64,000 bases of DNA from Shewanella olleyana. Lineage in GTDB: Bacteria; Pseudomonadota; Gammaproteobacteria; Enterobacterales; Shewanellaceae. Both the position numbers and the translations under genes were made by a program. Numbering within the stretch: the stretch's first letter is position 1; the number at the start of each line of letters is the position of its first letter. This document shows, piece after piece, positions 44,108 through 54,706 of this stretch. Where the stretch lies: NCBI RefSeq assembly GCF_023283825.1, contig NZ_JAKILD010000016.1:1-64000 (forward strand), given 5' to 3'. The notes below the pieces were generated by a model. That model saw nothing but the letters and a program-made list of their open reading frames with translations. It made no database searches and was not told the DNA's origin.

Positions 44108-45361
44108 CTAAAATTTAGCGTTGGCCCATAACCAGACTTTATCGGTATCGACTTTACCAGCGGCAACATCACCCGCAGAGTATGCAGCGTATTTAATCCC
44201 TAAGGTGTAATTATCGTAAACAGGTACACTGAATACTGCATCAATTTCCGAACCTAAATCATCCACAAGTGCAGATGATTCATCGGCCTCAAATTCATGA
44301 TAAACCACAGCCCATTTCCCGCCTAACACTTTACCGCCAATCGATGCGTATAAATCTGCTAAACCTTGCTGAGGTGTTGTTAAGAATTGGTCTGTCCAAC
44401 CATTAAATCCGTGCAATGTAGCAAGTGGAGTCGAGAAGCCATAATCGCCGCCATCAGAACCTAATAGTTCATAACCCACTTTGAATGTAATAGCTGAAAA
44501 CCCAACCCCGCCTTCCACACTCATGTAATCAGCTGAGTATGACTGACCTGCACTATCAGAATCCTGTGTGGCATATTCTGCTGAGTATAGAACCTTAATA
44601 TCGCCGACGTCTGTGCTACCAGCAAAACGAAGACCATAGGTGTCTAAGCCGTTGTCAGTATCGTTATCCACTTCAAGCAGATAACCATAACCACTTAAGG
44701 TACCAAAACCTGTTTTAAGAGATGCATTGATCAGGTTATCTTTCGAATCAATATCTTTTTCTTGAGCAAAAATACGGTTACGTTGAGTAATGTAGCCATA
44801 GTCAATTTTGAAAATATCATTGAATTGATAATCAAGCATCACACCATCAAATGTCTGCCTGTCTTGACGCCAGCCTACGTGACCCACAAAACGTTGGTTA
44901 TCAAAGGTGATCACCTGACGGCCACCTTTAATACTAAAGCCTTTAAATTTGTATTTAAGGAATAACTGATCCAGCTCTGTGGTTTCTGGATCTGCAATCA
45001 CAGAGTAATCAGGATTTTTTCCTAGCGTGTTATTGTAATCATCAACCCCCGCTACAACACGTGAATCTTCAAATTCGACTAACGATGAAAAGCCATAGTA
45101 ATCAGCTGTGGCATAAGTCAGTCTGGTTCGAAGTGTAAAAGCATCAGCATCTTTCAATGCATTATCTTGTTCCACCATTTCATAGCGAAGGTTTAAGTCA
45201 ACTTTCACTTTTCCTTCAGTCACAGCCTCTGCAATACTGGTTGCTTCAGCGGCATTCACTTGACCTACAGAAAGGATGGCAAGCGAAGCTGGAGCCAGTA
45301 AGGTTAATGCAGGTTTTGCCAACTTTTCTTTAATTAAGCCTGCAAGTTGATTCTTTTTCAT
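44108..45361 (-). CDS. Outer-membrane porin (alginate-export-family type) of the nitrate uptake cluster
   Basis: This 417-residue beta-barrel has a signal peptide ending VNA, alternating strand patterns through its length and a C-terminal Phe (WLWANAKF), the BAM signal. It resembles the AlgE-like 'alginate export' porins that often accompany nitrate ABC transporters in marine gammaproteobacteria, so it probably lets nitrate or another anion through. It follows the ABC genes at 39 bp and is likely cotranscribed. Start: two ATGs in tandem; the second is better spaced from AAGGGA. Confidence 0.85.
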   Translation of the reverse strand: MKKNQLAGLIKEKLAKPALTLLAPASLAILSVGQVNAAEATSIAEAVTEGKVKVDLNLRYEMVEQDNALKDADAFTLRTRLTYATADYYGFSSLVEFEDSRVVAGVDDYNNTLGKNPDYSVIADPETTELDQLFLKYKFKGFSIKGGRQVITFDNQRFVGHVGWRQDRQTFDGVMLDYQFNDIFKIDYGYITQRNRIFAQEKDIDSKDNLINASLKTGFGTLSGYGYLLEVDNDTDNGLDTYGLRFAGSTDVGDIKVLYSAEYATQDSDSAGQSYSADYMSVEGGVGFSAITFKVGYELLGSDGGDYGFSTPLATLHGFNGWTDQFLTTPQQGLADLYASIGGKVLGGKWAVVYHEFEADESSALVDDLGSEIDAVFSVPVYDNYTLGIKYAAYSAGDVAAGKVDTDKVWLWANAKF

Positions 45362-45403
45362 CATAGTTCCCTTAGTTTTTATAAATCTTATCCATCAAAA
45401 ATC

Positions 45404-46246
45404 CTAGCCAACATCAGCAGTTTCATTATCACTAATTGAAGACTTGCTAATGTTAATATTCTCAACTTTACGTTGTTTTTCGTATAAGAACTTAAGTACC
45501 TCTGCTCTTAAACGGTTATATTCTTTGTCTTCTGCCAGTGCTAAGCGTGCCCTTGGCCGCGGAAGATTAACCTCTAAAATCTCACCAACGGTTGCAGCGG
45601 GCCCATTGGTCATCATCACAATTTTGTCAGACAGTAACACCGCTTCATCCACATCATGGGTGATCATAATGACGGTATTATTTAACTCATTTTGGATTTC
45701 CATTAACGAGTCCTGCATATGAGCACGTGTAAGTGCATCAAGCGCACCAAAAGGCTCGTCCATCAATAAAACATCTGGTTGCATCGCCAATGCGCGTGCA
45801 ATGCCCACACGCTGCTTCATACCACCTGATATCTCACTGGGACGTTTATGCATGGCATGATCCATATGCACTAGCTTGAGGTTATGCTCAATCCATTGCT
45901 TCATTTCAGCTTTATTCATTTTCTTCTGAAACACCTGCTTAACCGCGAGTTCCACATTTTGATAGGCTGTTAACCAAGGTAAAAGCGAATGATTTTGAAA
46001 CACAACCGCACGTTCAGGGCCTGGTTCAGCCACTTCGGTGCTGTTTAAAATTACCCCACCTTTGGTCGCTTGATATAAACCCGCCACAATATTTAATACC
46101 GTAGACTTGCCGCAACCAGAGTGACCAATCAATGAGACAAATTCGCCTTTATTGATTTTAAGATTCACTTCCTTAAGGGCTTTAAACGGCCCATTAGGAG
46201 TGGGGAAATCCATATCAATGTTACTTATATCTAAAAAGGTGCTCAT
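45404..46246 (-). CDS. Nitrate-type ABC transporter ATP-binding protein
   Basis: This 280-residue ATPase of the nitrate/sulfonate/taurine ABC importer class (NrtD/NasD/TauB-like) has a Walker A GHSGCGKST, a Q-loop (AVVFQNHSLLPW), the signature ISGGMKQRVGIARAL, Walker B VLLMDEPFGALD and the switch His in MITHDVDEAV. The NHSLLPWLTAYQNV region is characteristic of the nitrate branch. It follows the permease by about 70 bp. Confidence 0.92.
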   Translation of the reverse strand: MSTFLDISNIDMDFPTPNGPFKALKEVNLKINKGEFVSLIGHSGCGKSTVLNIVAGLYQATKGGVILNSTEVAEPGPERAVVFQNHSLLPWLTAYQNVELAVKQVFQKKMNKAEMKQWIEHNLKLVHMDHAMHKRPSEISGGMKQRVGIARALAMQPDVLLMDEPFGALDALTRAHMQDSLMEIQNELNNTVIMITHDVDEAVLLSDKIVMMTNGPAATVGEILEVNLPRPRARLALAEDKEYNRLRAEVLKFLYEKQRKVENINISKSSISDNETADVG

Positions 46247-46316
46247 CAGACTTTTCCTCTTTCAATCACTACTTCTTTAATGATGACTTCTTTCATTGGC
46301 TACTTATTTACAATGA

Positions 46317-47306
46317 TTATTTAGTTTTATCCCAAGAGAACCAGCGTTGTAGCGCCAGGACACCTCGGTCTAATAAAAAACCAATCAAACCAATCACAAC
46401 AACTGCAGCCATGATGCGGGCTAGCGATTCTGAGCTACCATTTTGGAATTCATCCCAAACGAATTTACCTAAACCAGGGTTTTGCGCTAGCATTTCAGCG
46501 GCAATCAACACCATCCAAGCAACCCCTAGCGATAAACGCATACCAGTGAAAATCAATGGAATTGATGCAGGTAATACAATTTTTTGCACATGAGTTAAAG
46601 GCGATAAACGTAGTACTCGACTCACATTAACTAAGTCAGAATCTATGTTGGCGACACCCAATGATGTGTTAATCATCATTGGCCATAAGCTACATAAAGT
46701 GACCGTTAGTAGTGAGTTAATAAATGACTTAGACACCATAGGATCTGGCGACACATACAGCGCACTTACAACCATTGTCACCAAAGGCAACCAAGCAAGC
46801 GGAGAGACAGGTTTGAACACTTGAACGATTGGGTTTAACGCCGCATTCAGTGTTGGACTTAAGCCCATCCAAATCCCCATAGGGATGGCGATGACAGCCG
46901 CAAGTAAAAAGCCGGACATAACCGTAACAAGACTGGTAAAAATCTGATCAACAAAGGTTTCTTTACCAGTGTAAGCACGAATTTTTACTACATAGCTTGG
47001 ATCAACTTCGAGTCTTGCAGCATTACGTTTGTCTTGGCGTTCGTAAAAAGCCTCAGCTTTTACTCGCTCAGCATTGTGCTCTTGGTATAAAGCGCCAAAC
47101 TGCCCTGCCACGGCAACAGGTCCAGGGAATTTACCTAGCGAAGTATTAATGCTGTTTGCTGCAATTGACCAAATCACTAAAAATACAGTGATACCAATAA
47201 CAGGTAGCAATAACGCTTTACTGGCTTGACCCATCCAAGATAGAAAAGAAGTGACCTTGCTTTTATCTATCATTAATCGATCTGTTAACCGCGTAATGGT
47301 TGTCAT
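46317..47306 (-). CDS. nrtB: Nitrate ABC transporter permease NrtB
   Basis: This 329-residue inner-membrane permease has five or six spans and the BPD_transp_1 EAA-like loop (RVLRLSPLTHVQKIVLPASIPLIFTGMRLSLGVAWMVLIAAEML). The long periplasmic stretch after span 1 (about 60-105, PGPVAVAGQFGALYQEHNAERVKAEAFYERQDKRN) is typical of NrtB. AAGGAAA precedes the ATG. It follows the binding protein by 81 bp. Confidence 0.93.
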   Translation of the reverse strand: MTTITRLTDRLMIDKSKVTSFLSWMGQASKALLLPVIGITVFLVIWSIAANSINTSLGKFPGPVAVAGQFGALYQEHNAERVKAEAFYERQDKRNAARLEVDPSYVVKIRAYTGKETFVDQIFTSLVTVMSGFLLAAVIAIPMGIWMGLSPTLNAALNPIVQVFKPVSPLAWLPLVTMVVSALYVSPDPMVSKSFINSLLTVTLCSLWPMMINTSLGVANIDSDLVNVSRVLRLSPLTHVQKIVLPASIPLIFTGMRLSLGVAWMVLIAAEMLAQNPGLGKFVWDEFQNGSSESLARIMAAVVVIGLIGFLLDRGVLALQRWFSWDKTK

Positions 47307-47387
47307 AATGTTTTCCTTAACTACTTAACATTAATCGTAAGCAACATGATTAATCATGCTGCTTACCAATGGCTTACGAATAAACGC

Positions 47388-48752
47388 TTATAGTTTGTCG
47401 CCTTGCTTTAAACCAATAGCGAACTTACTTAAATAATCATTTGGCGCACTGCCGTCATATACAATGTCGTCAATAAAGTGCTGCTGTGGCTTTTTGAAAC
47501 CAGTCTCTGTCGCAAAGTCAGGGAAGTGTTTTGCAGCAATGGTTTTATCATCAATCAATGATTGCGCAGCTTTTGCGTAAATATCAGGACGATAAACTTT
47601 TGCTGCAATTTCTTTGTACCAAGCATCAGGCTTGTCATCAGAAATTTGTCCCCAACGACGCATTTGAGTCAGGTACCAAATCGCATCTGAGTAATATGGA
47701 TATGTCGCGTTGTAGCGGAAGAACACATTAAAGTCAGGTACTGCACGTTTATCACCTTTCTCATATTCAAACGTACCTGTCATACTGTTTGCGATAACGT
47801 CGTAATCAGCGCCAACGTAATTAGATTGAGATAGGATTTTCACAGCCGCTGGGCGGTTAGCATTGTCATTATCATCTAACCATTTCGCGGCTTTAATTAA
47901 CGCACGAGTTAAACGAATTGTGGTGTTAGGGTACTTTTCAGCAAACTCAGCGGTTATACCGAATACTTTCTCTGGGTTATCTTTCCAAATCTCATAGTCG
48001 GTAACCACTGGCACACCAATACCTTTAAATACCGCTTGTTGGTTCCATGGCTCACCAACGCAGTAACCATAAATAGTGCCTGCTTCAAGTGTTGATGGCA
48101 TTTGCGGTGGAGGCGTAACAGATAAGAAAGCTTCAGCATCTAACTGACCTGAAGTATCACCTTTATGTGGCGCATAAAACCCTGGATGAATACCGCCAGC
48201 GGCTAGCCAATAACGTAATTCATAGTTATGGGTTGATACCGGAAATACCATGCCCATTTTGAAAGGTTTACCCTCTTCAGTGTATTGCTCAACGACAGGC
48301 TTTAGTGCATCAGCTTTAATCGGGTGAACAGGTTTACCTTCGCTGTCTTTAGCAATATTTGGCTTCATTTTTTTCCAAATATCATTTGAAACCGTAATCG
48401 CATTACCGTTCAAATCCATTGAAAAAGGCGTGATAATATGAGCTTCAGTTCCGTAACCAATGGTTGCAGCGATTGGTTGACCCGCTAACATATGCGCGCC
48501 ATCTAAACGGCCGTCAATCACACCATCTAACAGCACTTTCCAGTTTGCTTGTGCTTCAATCGTGACGTATAAGCCCTCTTCTTCGAAGTAGCCATTTTCG
48601 TAAGCAATCGCAATTGGCGCCATATCAGTTAATTTAATAAAACCGAAAGTTAGCTCCTCTTTTTCAGGAAAACCGACTTCAGCCATTGCTGGCACTACTG
48701 CGGTAAACGATACCGCCAGTAAGGTATGTTTAAGTGCTTTTTTCCAATTCAT
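47388..48752 (-). CDS. nrtA: Nitrate/nitrite ABC transporter substrate-binding protein NrtA
   Basis: This 454-residue periplasmic binding protein of the NrtA/CmpA class delivers nitrate (or bicarbonate/cyanate in relatives) to the permease. It has a signal peptide ending AMA, then [58 protein letters not shown], the family signature. Start 48752 is set by AAGGA; 16 codons upstream are open. No nasA/nirBD genes lie in the window. A leader with a terminator hairpin precedes it, so attenuation control is probable. Confidence 0.93.
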   Translation of the reverse strand: MNWKKALKHTLLAVSFTAVVPAMAEVGFPEKEELTFGFIKLTDMAPIAIAYENGYFEEEGLYVTIEAQANWKVLLDGVIDGRLDGAHMLAGQPIAATIGYGTEAHIITPFSMDLNGNAITVSNDIWKKMKPNIAKDSEGKPVHPIKADALKPVVEQYTEEGKPFKMGMVFPVSTHNYELRYWLAAGGIHPGFYAPHKGDTSGQLDAEAFLSVTPPPQMPSTLEAGTIYGYCVGEPWNQQAVFKGIGVPVVTDYEIWKDNPEKVFGITAEFAEKYPNTTIRLTRALIKAAKWLDDNDNANRPAAVKILSQSNYVGADYDVIANSMTGTFEYEKGDKRAVPDFNVFFRYNATYPYYSDAIWYLTQMRRWGQISDDKPDAWYKEIAAKVYRPDIYAKAAQSLIDDKTIAAKHFPDFATETGFKKPQQHFIDDIVYDGSAPNDYLSKFAIGLKQGDKL

Positions 48753-48960
48753 CTTTATATCCTTGTAAAATTTAAAAAGAGAAAACAAAAAAGGCGCCAA
48801 TTACTCCTTTAGGAATAATTAAGCGCCTTTGCTTAAATGTAAAATTAGCTTTAAACTCTAAAAACAACTTAAATCGTTTGTTTAATCATCGATTTATAGT
48901 GTGTATTGACAGTGTTCGATTATGTATTTATTAAACATTACTATTCAGCAACCGTGCCAA
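48753..48960 (-). promoter_or_regulatory. nrtA leader with an internal terminator (attenuator candidate)
   Basis: On the minus strand, AAAGGCGC-TTAATTATTCC-TAAA-GGAGTAATTG-GCGCCTTTTTTG (48789-48833) is a long-stem terminator inside the leader, about 40 nt before the nrtA start. A second weak hairpin (AAATCG/CGATTT) lies upstream near 48871-48895. Nitrate operons are often controlled by NasT/NasR (ANTAR) antitermination at such sites; the regulator is not in the window. Confidence 0.6.
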
Positions 48961-49269
48961 CTCATTAAGTTATTGTTTTATATTGATATATACATTTTAA
49001 ATTAGGTAGTACTCATAAAGAGGTGTTCCAATTCAGTGCGATATCAACTTAACCGCACCTAAATGGGTACTTAGTTTCCTATCAGTTCCTAAATAGGTGC
49101 AAGGCATAAATCTGCTGATAGTTAACACTGAAAGTAGCTTTGATAGAGATAAAGCTTCTACTGATTGCGACATCAGAGCATATACAGAATGAATGAACAT
49201 TATTGAAAGCTTCAACGAAAGTTGTTTCTTGTGCTGGTCAGTTTAGATATCAGGTTAAATAACAGGCAT
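48961..49269. other. Intergenic region nrtA / oadB
   Basis: AT-rich, about 310 bp. I see no gene. A good -35 (TTGACA at 48906) with a weak -10 points toward this region on the plus strand, so an unannotated small RNA is possible but unsupported. Confidence 0.45.
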
Positions 49270-49298
49270 TAAAAAGCCACTGACATGCAGTGGCTTTA
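49270..49298 (-). terminator. oadGAB operon terminator
   Basis: AAAAAGCCACTG-ACATG-CAGTGGCTTTAT, 50 bp after the oadB stop. Confidence 0.88.
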
Positions 49299-49348
49299 TA
49301 AGTCTTATCACTTATTAATGATAAGCAATGTAAGACTTCGACAACAGA

Positions 49349-50479
49349 TTAGCCTAATACCGCTAGCAAGACACCAGCAGCAACAGCACTACCGAGTACA
49401 CCGGCAACGTTAGGCCCCATAGCATGCATTAACAAGAAGTTTTGTTGGTTAGCCTCTAGACCCACCTTATTCACGACTCGAGCAGCCATAGGCACTGCTG
49501 ATACACCTGCAGCGCCAATCAATGGATTAATCTTACCACCAGATAGCTTAGACATTAGCTTAGCCATCATCACACCAGCAGCTGTACCTATACTAAATGC
49601 AACTGCACCTAATACCAAAATACCCAAAGTCTCAATACGTAAGAACTCTTCAGCCTGCAGTTTAGAACCAACAGCTAGACCAAGGAAGATTGTCACTATA
49701 TTGATCAATTCGTTTTGAGCTGTGCTAGATAATCTATCAACCACGCCTGACTCACGCATTAAATTACCAAGACAGAACATGCCTACTAATGGCGTTGCAG
49801 CAGGTAAAAACAGAATAGTCATGCCGACAACCATCAACGGGAAGATAATTTTCTCTTTCTTACTCACTTCACGTAGCTGTTCCATTTTAATCGTACGCTC
49901 TGACTCACTAGTCAATAAACGCATGATTGGTGGTTGAATTAACGGAACCAACGCCATGTAAGAATAAGCAGCAACGGCAATCGCACCCAATAAGTCAGGG
50001 GCAAGCTTAGAGGCTAAGAAAATCGCCGTGGGTCCATCAGCGCCACCAATAATTGCAATGGCGGCAGCATCTTGCATGCTAAATTCAAAACCAGGAACTA
50101 AGTTCAGTGCAATAGCACCAAGCAAAGTGGCGAAAATACCAAACTGCGCCGCGGCGCCTAATAACAAGGTTTTAGGGTTAGCAATCAGTGCACCAAAGTC
50201 TGTTAGTGCGCCTACTCCCATGAAAATCAATAATGGGAAAATCCCAGTTTCAATACCCACATAATAGGCATACCAAAGCAGACCACCTTCATCGGTAAAG
50301 CCAGCATTTGGGATGTTAGCTAGAATTGCACCAAAACCAATAGGCACTAAAAGTAGCGGCTCAAACCCTTTAGCAATAGCAAGATAAAGTAGTAACCCAC
50401 CAATCGCCATCATGAATAATTGATCAGGTGCGAAGTTAGCAATACCCGTCTCAGACCAAAAGGCCATTAATCCTTCCAT
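49349..50479 (-). CDS. oadB: Sodium-pumping decarboxylase beta subunit OadB
   Basis: This 376-residue integral membrane subunit has about nine spans and decarboxylates carboxybiotin while pumping Na+ out. Motifs include [52 protein letters not shown] with the conserved Asp, and [15 protein letters not shown]. It is the last gene of oadGAB, 8 bp after oadA. Confidence 0.96.
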   Translation of the reverse strand: MEGLMAFWSETGIANFAPDQLFMMAIGGLLLYLAIAKGFEPLLLVPIGFGAILANIPNAGFTDEGGLLWYAYYVGIETGIFPLLIFMGVGALTDFGALIANPKTLLLGAAAQFGIFATLLGAIALNLVPGFEFSMQDAAAIAIIGGADGPTAIFLASKLAPDLLGAIAVAAYSYMALVPLIQPPIMRLLTSESERTIKMEQLREVSKKEKIIFPLMVVGMTILFLPAATPLVGMFCLGNLMRESGVVDRLSSTAQNELINIVTIFLGLAVGSKLQAEEFLRIETLGILVLGAVAFSIGTAAGVMMAKLMSKLSGGKINPLIGAAGVSAVPMAARVVNKVGLEANQQNFLLMHAMGPNVAGVLGSAVAAGVLLAVLG

Positions 50480-50487
50480 GCTATCTC

Positions 50488-52281
50488 CTACGCTAATGCC
50501 AACAGAGGTGAACCCACTGTCACTGCATCACCTTGTTTAACTGATACATTACGGATAACGCCCGCAGTTGCAGCACGTACTTCGGTTTCCATTTTCATGG
50601 CTTCTAGAATGATGATTACATCACCTTCATTCACTTGGTCGCCATCATTAACCAAGACTTTGAAAATATTGCCAGATAGCGGCGCATTCATCGTCATTTT
50701 GATTTCATTACTCACCGGTGCGTGCGGTGCAAGTGGAGCTGGAGCTTGTGAGCCTCCAGATGCAGCAGCTGGCACTATTTGGCTGATATCGCCACCTTCA
50801 CTCACTTCAACAACAAAGCTTTGACCCTGAACGTTTACGGTATAAGTTTCAGGCCCTTTCTCAGCCTTAGCTGCAGGTACAGCCATATCATCAGCACTAG
50901 GTACAGGCTCAAAGGCATCAGGGTTGCCACGATTTGATAGGAACTGTAAGCCAATTTGGTTGAATAACGCGTAGGTCATAACATCGTCATCGGTATCAGC
51001 TGCTAAGGTAAAGTTATCTTTCTTAGCTATCTCACTGAGCTCTGAGCGAAGTTTATCCAGCTCAGGTTCAATAAGGTCCGCAGGGCGACAGGTAATCGCT
51101 TCTGCGCCATTTAACACGCGAGCTTGCAGCTCAGCATTAACTGGAGCAGGAGTTGCGCCGTACTCGCCTTTCAATACGCCCTCAGTTTCCTTAGCAAGGG
51201 TTTTATAGCGTTCGCCCATTAAGACGTTAATCACTGACTGAGTACCGACGATTTGAGAGGTTGGTGTCACTAAAGGTAAAAAGCCTAAATCTTCACGTAC
51301 ACGCGGGATTTCTTCTAGCACTGCATCCATCTTGTCTGCCGCGCCTTGCTCTTTAAGCTGATTCTCCATGTTAGTTAACATGCCACCTGGTACTTGGGCA
51401 CGAAGAATACGAGAATCAATCCCTTTAAGCGCCCCTTCGAAGCGAGCATATTTTTTGCGCACGTCTCTGAAGTAAGCGGCAATCTCTTCTAACGTTGCCA
51501 TGTCATAACCAGTAGAGCGGCCATTATCTTCAGCCATAGCAACAAGCGTTTCAGTAGCCGAGTGACCATAGGTTTGGCTCATTGACGAGATAGCGGTATC
51601 AAGGACGTCAATTCCAGCTTCAATCGCTTTTTGATAAGTTGCAGTACTCAAGCCCGTCGTTGCATGGCAATGCATAGAAACAGTTAAATCAGTTTGAGAC
51701 TTTAAACGGCTAATAAGGTCATAGGCTTCCATTGGTTTAAGTAAACCAGCCATATCTTTAATACATAATGAATCACAGCCTAAATCTTCAAGGTTTTTAG
51801 CCATTGAAACCCAAGTATCAACTGTGTGAACAGGACTGGTTGTAAATGAAATTGTTCCTTGTGCATGACCGCCAACTTGTTTAACGGCTTTAACGGCAGT
51901 TTCAAGGTTACGTACATCGTTCATTGCATCAAAAACACGGAAAACATCTACACCATTTGTGTGAGCTCGCTCAACGAAACGGGTCACCACATCATCAGCA
52001 TAATGGCGGTAACCTAATAAATTTTGACCACGTAATAACATTTGTTGTGGTGTGTTTGGCATGACCTTTTTTAATTCACGAATACGATCCCAAGGATCTT
52101 CGCCTAAATAACGAATACATGAATCAAAGGTAGCACCACCCCATGACTCTAAAGACCAAAAACCAACTTTATCCAGTAAAGGAGCGATAGGTAACATATC
52201 GTCTAAACGTAGGCGGGTTGCCAAGATAGACTGATGGGCGTCTCTTAATACTACATCTGTTAACGCTAAAGGCTTGCTCAT
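50488..52281 (-). CDS. oadA: Oxaloacetate decarboxylase alpha subunit OadA
   Basis: This 597-residue carboxyltransferase moves CO2 from oxaloacetate to its own biotin. The N-terminal TIM-barrel starts [16 protein letters not shown] with the zinc ligands in CHATTGL later; the C-terminal biotinyl domain carries EAMKMETEV with Lys563 as the biotin site, preceded by an Ala/Pro-rich hinge. With OadB and OadG it forms the Na+ pump that drives pyruvate formation from oxaloacetate. Confidence 0.97.
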   Translation of the reverse strand: MSKPLALTDVVLRDAHQSILATRLRLDDMLPIAPLLDKVGFWSLESWGGATFDSCIRYLGEDPWDRIRELKKVMPNTPQQMLLRGQNLLGYRHYADDVVTRFVERAHTNGVDVFRVFDAMNDVRNLETAVKAVKQVGGHAQGTISFTTSPVHTVDTWVSMAKNLEDLGCDSLCIKDMAGLLKPMEAYDLISRLKSQTDLTVSMHCHATTGLSTATYQKAIEAGIDVLDTAISSMSQTYGHSATETLVAMAEDNGRSTGYDMATLEEIAAYFRDVRKKYARFEGALKGIDSRILRAQVPGGMLTNMENQLKEQGAADKMDAVLEEIPRVREDLGFLPLVTPTSQIVGTQSVINVLMGERYKTLAKETEGVLKGEYGATPAPVNAELQARVLNGAEAITCRPADLIEPELDKLRSELSEIAKKDNFTLAADTDDDVMTYALFNQIGLQFLSNRGNPDAFEPVPSADDMAVPAAKAEKGPETYTVNVQGQSFVVEVSEGGDISQIVPAAASGGSQAPAPLAPHAPVSNEIKMTMNAPLSGNIFKVLVNDGDQVNEGDVIIILEAMKMETEVRAATAGVIRNVSVKQGDAVTVGSPLLALA

Positions 52282-52296
52282 AAAAACTCCTAAACT

Positions 52297-52542
52297 TTAA
52301 TCTTTTGCACGATACTGATGAATAGCAGAAGTAATAGCTGCTACTAACTTAGGATCAAGTGTTGTTGCTGATGCTGCGGCCGGTGTTGGCGCGTGAGCAA
52401 CGGCAGATTGATTCTCTGACTCGCATAATCTAGCGACGATTTTAATACCGACAATTAGAATACTTAAAAATATGAATACTAAGCCCATTCCCATTATCAT
52501 CACGCCTAGGGCGTTAAATAACTGCTCAGATATTGAAGTCAT
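52297..52542 (-). CDS. oadG: Oxaloacetate decarboxylase gamma subunit OadG
   Basis: This 81-residue single-span protein (about residues 13-35, LGVMIMGMGLVFIFLSILIVGIKIV) has a short soluble tail that ends AITSAIHQYRAKD. It anchors the alpha subunit and binds Zn. First gene of oadGAB, 15 bp before oadA. Confidence 0.94.
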   Translation of the reverse strand: MTSISEQLFNALGVMIMGMGLVFIFLSILIVGIKIVARLCESENQSAVAHAPTPAAASATTLDPKLVAAITSAIHQYRAKD

Positions 52543-53292
52543 ACATCCTCTCTTGTCTTAATGTTCAATCAGCGATTGCACATAGGATCCACTTTTGATT
52601 ACGTAAAGCCGATGAAGTGACTCATATCAATGACTCATGCACCATTTTTAAGCATTAAGTCATGTTTCAGGGTCACTTAGAATAATTATTCAGTCCATAT
52701 TAACCAATTTCAGATTATAAAAAAGACCTCAATCATCCAATTTGGTTATATCAAATTTTTCATCGACGAAAAATATAACCAATCTATAACAATTAATCCA
52801 ACAGCTTGTAAATTGGTCAGACCAAAAATAATAAAATTAGACCTCTCTATGTAATAATTCACTAATTTTTTTACGTTATTATTGAGAATTGTTCAATTCT
52901 GAGCGTTCTAATCAAAAAATGACAAGATTATGACGAGTTCTATATAAAAAGTGATATCAATAATAAGAACAACCAACCGCCCCAAACCTGTGCATAGCAT
53001 CTAAAAAGCATAAATATGTCGATTTTACGGCTTTAAGATGACTAATTATGAGGTTAGCCAACTCGCTTTTAGCAAAACTGGTCAACTATTCTAGTAATAG
53101 GGTCAATAGCGAAATGTATATCTTTTTAAGTTGGATTTTTTAGTGAGGTTAGCTAACGAATTGTTGAAGTAAAAAACTGAAGTGAAAAGCTGAAGTCTGT
53201 ATTTTCATTCATACAGCATATCATCTAAATAGAAAATGGCTTTGAAAGTGGATCGCTCGATAGTGTTCAGCGTAATAAAAGGTAAATTTTAG
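52543..53292. promoter_or_regulatory. Long regulatory region upstream of oadGAB
   Basis: This 750-bp AT-rich gap has no gene. It holds a long hairpin (TTGGTTATA ... TATAACCAA, 52742-52782, with an inner ATTTTTC/GAAAAAT stem). A near-perfect GntR-type operator, TTGGTCAGACCAA, lies at 52813-52825. It also has a TGACTCAT direct repeat near 52617-52639. The remaining part to the tRNA terminator shows nothing clear. Confidence 0.6.
52813..52825. promoter_or_regulatory. GntR/FadR-type operator candidate upstream of oadG
   Basis: TTGGTCAGACCAA matches the PdhR/LldR-type TTGGT-N3-ACCAA palindrome exactly. It lies about 270 bp before the oadG start, so direct control of oadGAB by a pyruvate- or lactate-responsive GntR protein is possible. 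Confidence 0.5.
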
Positions 53293-53328
53293 ACAAAAAA
53301 ATACCCTGTAGTTGCCTACAGGGTATTC
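53293..53328 (-). terminator. Terminator of the tRNA operon
   Basis: AATACCCTGTAG-TTGC-CTACAGGGTATT with an A-run (T-run on the minus strand), just beyond the last tRNA. Confidence 0.93.
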
Positions 53329-53335
53329 TCTATCA

Positions 53336-53412
53336 TGGTGCGGATGGGAGGATTCGAACCTCCGACCGCCTGGTTCGTAGCCAGGTACTCTATCCAGCTG
53401 AGCTACATCCGC
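53336..53412 (-). tRNA. tRNA-Arg (ACG)
   Basis: 77-nt cloverleaf with encoded CCA. Anticodon loop CTACGAA gives ACG (read as ICG after A34 deamination). Acceptor GCGGATG pairs with CATCCGC. Last of seven tRNAs in the minus-strand transcript. Confidence 0.97.
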
Positions 53413-53473
53413 AAATCTTTTACTTTTTGCTCAAGGCTAATTGAGCTTAGTTGCATATTTAATATATGCAAAT

Positions 53474-53567
<94 letters not shown>

Positions 53568-53573
53568 GAATTA

Positions 53574-53650
53574 TGGTGCGGATGGGAGGATTCGAACCTC
53601 CGACCGCCTGGTTCGTAGCCAGGTACTCTATCCAGCTGAGCTACATCCGC
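53574..53650 (-). tRNA. tRNA-Arg (ACG)
   Basis: 77-nt cloverleaf with CCA, identical to the other four Arg copies. Only 6 bp separate it from the tRNA-Ser downstream in the transcript. Confidence 0.97.
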
Positions 53651-53672
53651 ATAATTTGGTATGAATTTTATA

Positions 53673-53749
53673 TGGTGCGGATGGGAGGATTCGAACCTCC
53701 GACCGCCTGGTTCGTAGCCAGGTACTCTATCCAGCTGAGCTACATCCGC
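53673..53749 (-). tRNA. tRNA-Arg (ACG)
   Basis: Identical to the other Arg copies; CCA encoded, anticodon ACG. Confidence 0.97.
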
Positions 53750-53783
53750 ATATATAAAATGGTAAAGCTTTTGAATAATCTAA

Positions 53784-53860
53784 TGGTGCGGATGGGAGGA
53801 TTCGAACCTCCGACCGCCTGGTTCGTAGCCAGGTACTCTATCCAGCTGAGCTACATCCGC
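53784..53860 (-). tRNA. tRNA-Arg (ACG)
   Basis: Identical to the other Arg copies; CCA encoded, anticodon ACG. Confidence 0.97.
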
Positions 53861-53889
53861 TCATTAAATAATTCAAACACAAATAGCAA

Positions 53890-53966
53890 TGGTGCGGATG
53901 GGAGGATTCGAACCTCCGACCGCCTGGTTCGTAGCCAGGTACTCTATCCAGCTGAGCTACATCCGC
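53890..53966 (-). tRNA. tRNA-Arg (ACG)
   Basis: Identical to the other Arg copies; CCA encoded, anticodon ACG. Confidence 0.97.
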
Positions 53967-53986
53967 ATCGATATACTATTTTAAGA

Positions 53987-54080
<94 letters not shown>

Positions 54081-54649
54081 GTTTCTTGGGCGGTATATTA
54101 CTGTTTGAAGAAAATAAGTCAAACCCTTTTTCAGAAACATATATTCATTTGAACTGTTTTTAATCATATTGCCGACATAAGCCACAAAAATTTTCAATTC
54201 ACCTTACCGATTTTTGTTTTTTAAGTTAAAAACAATTAAATCCATTTTTAACTCTAGTGGCTAGTTCAAACTGTTTAGACAGTAAAATGTTTCTTTATGG
54301 CGGTTTTCTGCTCCAATAACTTCAACTCAAGGTTTTAGTTACTTTGCTTATCTAAAAAGTAAGTTTTATTGGATATTAATATATAGGAGCAACAAACTGG
54401 AACTGGAACTGGAACTGGAACTGGAAGTGTATTAAGTCGGGTTAGGTAATCGAATCTGAGTCCAAACACAGCAAAGCAGTTAGTTTGAGATATTGCTGAA
54501 ACATTCACTCAGTATAATCTGCTAATAAAGTTCGATTGACCTCTCCTAAATAATTGTGGGGTAATTCGAAGATAGATGTGGCCGATTTAAATATTGAAAA
54601 TTGATGGCCTGATACTTATTTGACTAAGAGGCACTCTTAAAGAGCAGAC
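54081..54649. other. Intergenic region tRNA array / csrA, with a hexanucleotide repeat
   Basis: This 570-bp region has no gene and should hold the tRNA operon promoter. At 54397-54426 CTGGAA repeats five times in tandem (a slippage-prone microsatellite). No other structure stands out. Confidence 0.7.
54397..54426. repeat. (CTGGAA)5 microsatellite
   Basis: Five perfect hexanucleotide copies in a non-coding gap between csrA and the tRNA array. Confidence 0.92.
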
Positions 54650-54651
54650 AC

Positions 54652-54679
54652 AAAAAAGCCAGCATAGACTGGCTTTAAT
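54652..54679 (-). terminator. csrA terminator
   Basis: AAAGCCAG-CATAGA-CTGGCTTT with an A-run that is a T-run on the minus strand, about 30 bp after csrA. Confidence 0.9.
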
Positions 54680-54706
54680 AATATAACGCTTAACAATTCT
54701 GATTTA

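Noticed and set aside
48945..48960. Sigma-54 promoter (TGGCAC...TTGC) before nrtA
   Set aside because: The spacing between GG and GC is 7 nt instead of 10, so it does not fit.
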